A DNA stretch of 41,126 nt from a virus: the IMG/VR virus record IMGVR_UViG_3300013088_000002, positions 1 to 41,126 of that record; one strand, 5' to 3'. This document shows, piece by piece, positions 36,965 to 41,126 of the stretch. Position 1 is the first letter of the stretch; every line of letters begins with the position of its first letter. Position numbers and translations under genes: made by a program. Below the pieces are notes generated by a model. The model was given only the letters and a program-made list of their open reading frames with translations. It made no database searches and had not been told where the DNA came from.

Positions 36965-37110
36965 TTTTTTCCCTTTCGGCTATACGCGATCACGACACCA
37001 ATCTGTATCGCCAGACAGGCGGCGATCACAACCAGCGTCGGGACGCTGGTGAGGTCGTTGAGTACGAACCCCAGAGCAAATATTGATATGGCTGCAATTA
37101 GTAAGTTCAT
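36961..37110 (-). CDS. Small two-helix membrane protein, 49 aa
   Basis: The start at 37110 has AAAAGGAG 6 nt upstream. The protein begins MNLLIAAISIFALGFVLNDL, has a short loop, a second helix 'PTLVVIAACLAIQIGVVIAY' and a basic tail SRKGKK. It lies between the radical SAM gene and the coiled-coil gene with an ATGA overlap. Function unknown; a membrane-modifying or exclusion role is possible but unproven. Confidence 0.6.
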   Translation of the reverse strand: MNLLIAAISIFALGFVLNDLTSVPTLVVIAACLAIQIGVVIAYSRKGKK

Positions 37111-37124
37111 TTTGTCTCCTTTTC

Positions 37125-37943
37125 CTATCCACGATAATCTGAGAATGGCACAGTTCGCCATATCCAACGATTCGCCCAACGCGCCAAGTCTCGCAATTTC
37201 TGTTCCGTCCAATCAAAACGGATAACGGGATGTTTTGCGAGGGCATTAAGTGCAATCATCGGCTGAACATGTGGCTCGCAACCCCATTCAATAACCTGCA
37301 AAATGCGCCTATGGCACTCTTCAAATGGTTCGTTTCCGATCAGGACATAAACCCGCTTCGAGGAAGCGGGTTCATCTTTCAAAATCATGGCCATTCGATG
37401 TGCCTCGTTTTCTTCTATGGTTTCATCATATCCAAATCGCCACGCGCCCCGATTGATTGTCTTCCAACGGCGGTAAGTTTCTTTGTCAAATGTTTGCGGC
37501 TCAAATCCACCATTGGCATCCAGAAGTGGAACGTCTGATTTTCGGTACTTCTCAATGATGTGATTTTGGTATTCCACCGGGAGGGCGGAGAGATTGTTGT
37601 CGCACAGAATCGGGCGAGGTATGAAGTCTGGAAGTAGTGTAAATTCCTTGCCCTCCATCTTCGGCACAACGCAAAAGTAACACCCAACCGGACAACCGCG
37701 ACTTGCCATAGTCGCCCGCGGATTGTGGTGAACAAGTGCATCAACTTCGCCGCCAATTCCGGTCACCCTCTCCAGGTATGTGCGGCGAGCAAACAATCCC
37801 GGCCCTCCAGCGCGGACTTTATAGCCCTGCGCGCGCAACCAAATTGCCCGTTGGTAGGCCTCAGGAAGTCGCCACGAGAACGCCACGGAAATAAATGCCA
37901 CGTCATCCTCAATCCATTCGGCCAAACCCTTAGACCATGCCAT
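37125..37943 (-). CDS. Radical SAM enzyme
   Basis: The protein is 272 residues. The [4Fe-4S] motif CxxxCxxC is Cys84, Cys88, Cys91 in ASRGCPVGCYFCVVP. A short N-terminal part (VAFISVAFSWRLPEAYQRAIWLRAQGYKVRAGGPG) resembles the end of the B12-binding-type fold found in B12-dependent radical SAM proteins, but is truncated. 'LCDNNLSALP' and 'GGFEPQTFDKETYRRW' form barrel strands, and the C-terminal region includes 'VYVLIGNEPFEECHRRILQVIEWGCEPH'. It uses S-adenosylmethionine to make a radical; the substrate is unknown. Rare in small phages; it may modify a nucleotide or a host protein. Starts inside the end of the gene upstream. Confidence 0.85.
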   Translation of the reverse strand: MAWSKGLAEWIEDDVAFISVAFSWRLPEAYQRAIWLRAQGYKVRAGGPGLFARRTYLERVTGIGGEVDALVHHNPRATMASRGCPVGCYFCVVPKMEGKEFTLLPDFIPRPILCDNNLSALPVEYQNHIIEKYRKSDVPLLDANGGFEPQTFDKETYRRWKTINRGAWRFGYDETIEENEAHRMAMILKDEPASSKRVYVLIGNEPFEECHRRILQVIEWGCEPHVQPMIALNALAKHPVIRFDWTEQKLRDLARWANRWIWRTVPFSDYRG

Positions 37944-38127
37944 AGGTTACGTCTCCAAGTGCCTTCTCTTTCGCATACAGTCTCTTCGTGCGCCTGTCCC
38001 ACCAGAATGCGACGTAATTTCTGCGTTCCGCTATTGCCTCGGCAGTTTTCGAGTCTTTGACCGCGGCGGTCATTTTCAGGATACCAGGAATGTGGAGCAG
38101 TTCGGTTTTGGTTGCTGCGGGTTTCAT
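37930..38127 (-). CDS. Small basic protein, 65 aa, duplicated (copy B)
   Basis: Starts at 38127 (GAGGGAAG upstream) in an ATGA overlap with the zinc-ribbon gene. MKPAATKTELLHIPGILKM, then SKTAEAIAERRNYVAFWWDR and a nine-residue tail (GDVTYGMV) not in copy A. About 79% identical to copy A at 36336-36506 over 56 residues. It overlaps the radical SAM start by 14 nt. Confidence 0.7.
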   Translation of the reverse strand: MKPAATKTELLHIPGILKMTAAVKDSKTAEAIAERRNYVAFWWDRRTKRLYAKEKALGDVTYGMV

Positions 38128-38315
38128 TCGGCTTCCCTCATCTCGCGTTCTCCCCAATAATCATCGGATGCGACGAACCCACAATATGGACACCTCAGCG
38201 ACCAATCATCAACCCAGGTTTGCGGTTTCTTGTTTTTGGGAACCGAATTTTGACAGATACATTTCGGATTTGTACAAACGTAATATTGCTTTCGTTGACA
38301 TTTAGGGCATTTCAT
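38124..38315 (-). CDS. Zinc-ribbon protein, 63 aa
   Basis: It has CPKC at the N terminus, CTNPKCIC in the middle and CPYCG at 42-46, seven Cys in all, in a small ribbon-like protein. The C terminus is acidic (DDYWGEREMREAE). Its neighbours overlap on both sides by ATGA. Probably binds one or two zinc ions. Substrate unknown. Confidence 0.7.
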   Translation of the reverse strand: MKCPKCQRKQYYVCTNPKCICQNSVPKNKKPQTWVDDWSLRCPYCGFVASDDYWGEREMREAE

Positions 38316-38524
38316 TTCGCCTCCATCATCTCATTTATGCCTCTGCATTCTTTCGAATACATTTTTACAACCGCTTTCACGGCAGCCTTCGCCGTACTGC
38401 CGGTTGCCATCCACCAATCCCCGATAGTCGCCATAAAATGATCGCCCATTTCTGATACGCATACCTCCACCATATCGGCGGCGGGTTTAACCAAGTGCAA
38501 GAAATCTCTTTGTGTTTCATTCAT
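38312..38524 (-). CDS. Hypothetical protein, 70 aa
   Basis: The start at 38524 (MNETQRDFLHLVKPA) has GGAGG upstream and overlaps the nuclease stop (ATGA). It includes 'VEVCVSEMGDHFMATIGDWWMATGSTAKAAVKAVVKMY', an alpha/beta-like sequence with conserved Trp pair, and ends GINEMMEAK. No family recognised. Confidence 0.6.
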   Translation of the reverse strand: MNETQRDFLHLVKPAADMVEVCVSEMGDHFMATIGDWWMATGSTAKAAVKAVVKMYSKECRGINEMMEAK

Positions 38525-38811
38525 TTCGCCTCCAATTCCATTCCAATTAGCGTCGCCGCTTCGGCCAAGGTTTGGATAATGTGATAACACCCGCCTCGAA
38601 TTTCAATGTTGTTTTTTAGTGTTCGTTCACATTCTGTCAATATCAGGCGTTCTTCGGGATTCTTGATTTCCACGATCCACTTTCCACCATTGTTACCAAT
38701 TAACAGCCCGTCGAATCCCTGGCCAGGTTGCATCGGTATCCAGAGGCAACCTATCTGCCGCCAATACTGGACTATTGATTTTTCGTTTTGGTCCCTGCGG
38801 TTTGCCCTCAT
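38521..38811 (-). CDS. VRR-NUC / PD-(D/E)XK nuclease
   Basis: The protein is 96 residues, near the length of stand-alone VRR-NUC proteins. The core motif order is right: 'WRQIGCLWIPMQPGQGFDGLLI' with Asp34, then 'WIVEIKNP' with Glu48-x-Lys50, then 'LILTECERTL' and a final helix. It should cut DNA, perhaps branched (resolvase role). Packed between two small genes with ATGA overlaps. Confidence 0.75.
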   Translation of the reverse strand: MRANRRDQNEKSIVQYWRQIGCLWIPMQPGQGFDGLLIGNNGGKWIVEIKNPEERLILTECERTLKNNIEIRGGCYHIIQTLAEAATLIGMELEAK

Positions 38812-39059
38812 TTCGTCCTTTCAAGCGCGGCGATAGCCACGGCATATTCCGGCATCTCGTCAAGTTGCTCCTGATAATCTGTTTCGTGGTAATCCACAAA
38901 TCCCTGTAGCGCCTCCCTCAATATTCGCACCTGCGCGCGGTAGGTAATATATTCCGCATTGAATCTATCAAGGGAACAATCACAAATAACAGATTCTTTG
39001 TGAGCGCAATCAATAAACATATGCTCTTCAACGGGATGTTTACATCGAATGCAGTTCAT
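38808..39059 (-). CDS. Cys-rich protein, 83 aa
   Basis: The start at 39059 has GGAGG 5 nt upstream, preferred over an in-frame TTG. The N-terminal half has CIRCKH, ECMH-like residues and CDC (MNCIRCKHPVEEHMF..., CAHKESVICDCSLDRF), forming a likely zinc site. The C-terminal half is helical (REALQGFVDYHETDYQEQL...). Early operon. Function unknown. Confidence 0.6.
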   Translation of the reverse strand: MNCIRCKHPVEEHMFIDCAHKESVICDCSLDRFNAEYITYRAQVRILREALQGFVDYHETDYQEQLDEMPEYAVAIAALERTK

Positions 39060-39060
39060 A

Positions 39061-39348
39061 TCATCCTCCAATCAGATATTTGAGAGGGTGCCCCGCCGCC
39101 GGTTCAGCAGAACATTTATGCTCGCTTCGGTTCCATTGCGTTTTCCGTCGAGTGACTGTCCTAGATACGGCAGAGGTAAAACAAATGGGCGGGGCATCAT
39201 TACGGTTTAGTCCTGTGACCAGTCCCTTCCTACCGATTGGACGCTGACAATTACTAGGGGTAGATGCCTTCACATTTTGCGGGTGCACGCCGCCCGCCCA
39301 TCTCCAATCGCGCCGCCGCGCATGGTTCACAAACAACTTAGCTCCCAA
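39061..39348 (-). CDS. Low-confidence open frame, 95 codons
   Basis: A frame ends just before the next start, but begins only at TTG or GTG and has weak ribosome sites. The sequence is basic with many Arg/Asn and little clear secondary structure. A shorter frame in another phase (starting at an ATG near 39205, about 42 codons, ending SNI) looks equally plausible. The segment may contain a real small gene or mostly untranslated DNA. I see no RNA gene in it. Confidence 0.3.
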   Translation of the reverse strand: MGAKLFVNHARRRDWRWAGGVHPQNVKASTPSNCQRPIGRKGLVTGLNRNDAPPICFTSAVSRTVTRRKTQWNRSEHKCSAEPAAGHPLKYLIGG

Positions 39349-39362
39349 CGGCGCGGAATTGG

Positions 39363-39572
39363 CTATTTGGCGTGGATTTCTTCATACAAATCTTTCAGGG
39401 AGGAAATCACCTTGACGAAATGCTTGTTGGCGTCTAAGCGAGATTGAACACTTCCGCCACTGTAAGCGGTAATTTCGAGTTTCAAAGCAGCTTCGCAATT
39501 GATGATGTCGGCATAACTATCCTGCAAATCCTTGCGGAACTCTTCTTCGGGAATGGTTGTGATGTCTGTCAT
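39363..39572 (-). CDS. Small helical protein, 69 aa
   Basis: GAAGG lies 8 nt before ATG. MTDITTIPEEEFRKDLQDSYADIINCEAALKLEI is followed by a loop with 'YSGGSVQSRL' and a second helix 'ANKHFVKVISSLKDLYEEIHAK'. A helical hairpin. Leader hairpin at 39586-39614 lies just upstream of its ribosome site. Confidence 0.6.
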   Translation of the reverse strand: MTDITTIPEEEFRKDLQDSYADIINCEAALKLEITAYSGGSVQSRLDANKHFVKVISSLKDLYEEIHAK

Positions 39573-39585
39573 TTCGTTTTCCTTC

Positions 39586-39614
39586 GGGAGTAGCCCTCAC
39601 CCAGGGCTACTCCC
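39586..39614. other. Perfect 12-bp stem-loop
   Basis: GGGAGTAGCCCT, loop CACCC, AGGGCTACTCCC. On the minus transcript it lies 14 nt before the 69-aa gene's start, with the ribosome site just outside the stem. There is no U-tract in the minus direction, so it is not a typical terminator for this operon. It may mark processing or protect the downstream transcript. Confidence 0.6.
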
Positions 39615-39684
39615 TTTCAAAGGAGGAGCGGGATTGATTACCCGCGTAACCCCATGCACGCGGGAGAACAATCGGACGCTCACG

Positions 39685-40158
39685 CTATATTCTTCGGAGC
39701 GTTATAGAGGGTTTACCTTCACGACGCATGATGTGAAAGTCAATCATGTTGTCGCGTTGGGTTCCAAGTTTTAGATGATTTGGGTTCACGCATTTTTTGT
39801 TATTGCAACAATGGAGGACTTCAAGACCGTTTGGTATTTCTCCATTAGCCAAAACATAACTCACTCTATGAGCGTCAATGGTTTTTTTATCCATCAGAAT
39901 GTGACCGTAGCCTGAACCTCCTAAGGCACCTGTCCATTCCCAGCAATCGTCAGTTTTTCTTATTTCGACCTTCTCCCAAAACCTGTCATTGATTGGGCAC
40001 GATCTCCGGATTTTGACACATCCCGTGCGTCCAATAGTTTTTCTGATTGATGCCTCATTGACCCCATACTTATCGGCGATCTCACGTAAGGTCAATCCAT
40101 TGGAACGCAACCCAAGTAATTCATTTTTTAGATGTCGCACTATGCTTGGATGAGACAT
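39685..40158 (-). CDS. HNH endonuclease with N-terminal HTH
   Basis: The protein is 157 residues. The N-terminal part is a resolvase-type helix-turn-helix (LTLREIADKYGVNEASIRKTIGR). Residues about 58-140 form an HNH_3-type nuclease: DCWEWTGALGGSGYGHI, DAHRVSYVLANGEI (His97), VLHCCNNKKCVNPNHLKLGTQRDN. It ends 'GKPSITLRRI', close to the end of the upstream gene (GEPSVTIRRI). It sits 2 bp after that gene's stop. A free-standing homing-type endonuclease that seems to have captured or duplicated the end of the host gene. Confidence 0.85.
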   Translation of the reverse strand: MSHPSIVRHLKNELLGLRSNGLTLREIADKYGVNEASIRKTIGRTGCVKIRRSCPINDRFWEKVEIRKTDDCWEWTGALGGSGYGHILMDKKTIDAHRVSYVLANGEIPNGLEVLHCCNNKKCVNPNHLKLGTQRDNMIDFHIMRREGKPSITLRRI

Positions 40159-40160
40159 TT

Positions 40161-40823
40161 TTATATCCTTCTTATTGTGACTGATGGTTCCCCGATTTTG
40201 CGAGCCTTCTCCAATTGGGGAACCAGAGAGATCATTCCGTCTAGCATGTCATTATTCCAAGAAGTTCTCCCTTTGACATAGACGCCCTGGTAATGTTCGC
40301 CCTTTACGCTTGCGCCGAGTTCCTTGACCTCCGCCTTGATTTCTTCGGTCAGTTTGCGGATATTCTCATCAACCGCTTCGGTTTTACCGGCGAACTCGGC
40401 TTCTATCTCAACCTTGCGCTGGGCCAGGGCGGTATAAACACCTTTCGTTTCAGCCTCAACCTTGGCTTGAATTGCGGACTGTTGCACGGCAATTTTCTCC
40501 CGCCGTTGTGCATCCTGCGCCCTGTATCGTTCTGAGACCGCAACGCGCTTGGCGTCTATTTCGGCGAGAGCCTCTTTTATTTCTTCCGGGACAACAATCG
40601 CGTCTAGTTCCGCTTTTTCTAGTGCAATACTCGCCTCAACTTCTGGAGTGGAGGAGACAAAAACCTCACTAGCCTGCTTCATACCCGCACTGACAATCGC
40701 CTGAATCTCTTCTGGAACCTTCACTTCTTCGAGCAAGGCGCGTTTGTCTGCTTCCATTAGGTCGCGTTGCGCCTGGTACTCTGCCAATGTGTCCAATTTG
40801 GCTTTAATTTCGGTTTCGCTCAT
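40161..40823 (-). CDS. Coiled-coil phage early protein (Gam-like)
   Basis: The protein is 220 residues. Long acidic helices cover most of it (AEYQAQRDLMEADKRALLEEV..., 'REKIAVQQSAIQAKVEAETKG'). A globular C-terminal domain follows: 'AEVKELGASVKGEHYQGVYVKGRTSWNNDMLDGMISLVPQLEKARKIGEPSVTIRRI'. This type is common in siphovirus and podovirus early operons, and resembles Gam/host-nuclease-inhibitor-type coiled-coil proteins. Its start overlaps the pentapeptide gene stop (ATGA). Function not certain. Confidence 0.55.
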   Translation of the reverse strand: MSETEIKAKLDTLAEYQAQRDLMEADKRALLEEVKVPEEIQAIVSAGMKQASEVFVSSTPEVEASIALEKAELDAIVVPEEIKEALAEIDAKRVAVSERYRAQDAQRREKIAVQQSAIQAKVEAETKGVYTALAQRKVEIEAEFAGKTEAVDENIRKLTEEIKAEVKELGASVKGEHYQGVYVKGRTSWNNDMLDGMISLVPQLEKARKIGEPSVTIRRI

Positions 40824-41126
40824 TTTTTGCCTTCCTTCTCTGCCTGCCGAATTTTCGCGAGCGTTTTCACGCAGGCGATAATGGCGCGGTACTCCTGCGC
40901 CCAGACGTTATTGCCGTGGGTCGCCTTTACCTTTGCGGCAAACTCTGCCAAGGTGATGCGGGACTGGCAGCCGGTAGTCAATAGGGTTTCATCCTCGAAC
41001 TGTACGGTCAACGGTGCGTTGCGGCGGCCACAAGAAGCGAACACGATGAAATCTCGATTGGTTTTTATAACGCCGCCCCGGAAGTTGCCGCCCCAGAAGT
41101 TGCCGCCCTCGAAGTTGCCGCCCCGG
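40820..41126 (-). CDS. Pentapeptide-repeat protein, C-terminal part (enters from right edge)
   Basis: The frame is open from the right edge and reads four pentapeptide repeats (RGGNF, EGGNF, WGGNF, RGGVI), then a 74-residue non-repetitive end (IVFASCGRRNAPLTVQFEDE... to AEKEGKK). It is the missing end of the gene at 1-262. The last repeats have Asn where the left end has Thr, so the two edges are not the same copies. The reading frames at the two edges are not joined directly: one extra base (or 13 plus multiples of 15) is needed. Stop overlaps the next start. Confidence 0.8.
   Translation of the reverse strand, partial: RGGNFEGGNFWGGNFRGGVIKTNRDFIVFASCGRRNAPLTVQFEDETLLTTGCQSRITLAEFAAKVKATHGNNVWAQEYRAIIACVKTLAKIRQAEKEGKK
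41071..41126. repeat. 15-bp tandem repeat at right contig end
   Basis: Four copies of the unit GAAGTTGCCGCCCC and variants, the GGNF-coding version of the repeat at the left edge. The assembly most likely broke here because of the repeat. Confidence 0.85.

Overview
The window is essentially one complete genome of a temperate, tailed double-stranded DNA bacteriophage of about 41 kb. The two ends lie in the same gene: the N-terminal half of a pentapeptide-repeat protein runs off the left edge (minus strand, 1-262), and its C-terminal half enters at the right edge (minus strand, 40820-41126). Both edges sit in the same 15-bp tandem repeat. The molecule is therefore circular or circularly permuted, and the contig was probably cut by the assembler inside a repeat. 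The host is bacterial, with Shine-Dalgarno sites throughout, sigma70-like promoters and an attP resembling a bacterial tRNA-Gly. I cannot name the host from the sequence.

Layout. Almost everything is on the minus strand. The exception is a short rightward lysogeny module (3402-5362): an XRE-type repressor, two small membrane proteins, an attP site carrying the 3' half of tRNA-Gly(CCC), and a tyrosine integrase. A divergent switch at 3283-3401 separates the repressor from a ribbon-helix-helix gene that heads the leftward early operon. That operon runs left from 3282, crosses the contig junction and continues from 41126 down to about 33125. It carries an RDF-like protein, the pentapeptide-repeat protein, a Gam-like coiled-coil protein, many small start/stop-overlapping genes, zinc-ribbon proteins, a VRR/PD-(D/E)XK nuclease, a radical SAM enzyme, two replication-initiation proteins (one fused to an HNH domain, one DnaD-like), a possible helicase loader and a Rossmann-type (MptE/DUF115-like) protein.

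The late genes follow in the same direction: LLH-type holin, membrane protein, GH25 endolysin, TerS, TerL, portal, three small or low-complexity proteins, a proline-rich KWG-repeat protein, and a 2807-residue polyvalent protein with an HExxH peptidase motif. After these come a metallophosphoesterase, the scaffold, the major capsid protein, an adaptor, a 1080-residue tail (nozzle-like) protein, a Vsr-like nuclease, a baseplate or fibre-base protein, the tail fibre and a small fibre-associated gene that contains a +1 frameshift. I see no tape-measure, tube or sheath gene. A giant internal protein lies between portal and capsid, which fits a short-tailed (podovirus-like) virion; this is inference.

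Notable signals. (1) Two late transcription units (at 32.6 kb and 15.1 kb) have nearly identical architecture: TTGyAT-N17-TAAAAT promoter, conserved GCCC 11 nt after the -10, then an intrinsic terminator ending TTTTTCTTTTC before the first gene. This suggests late expression controlled by antitermination or attenuation and is the best candidate for an undescribed system. (2) Five HNH endonuclease genes, three of them AP2-type paralogues inserted cleanly between genes. (3) The tRNA-Gly attP with flanking repeats beside int. (4) The proline-rich/KWG proteins with a shared C-terminal tag. (5) A duplicated small gene flanking the radical SAM segment.
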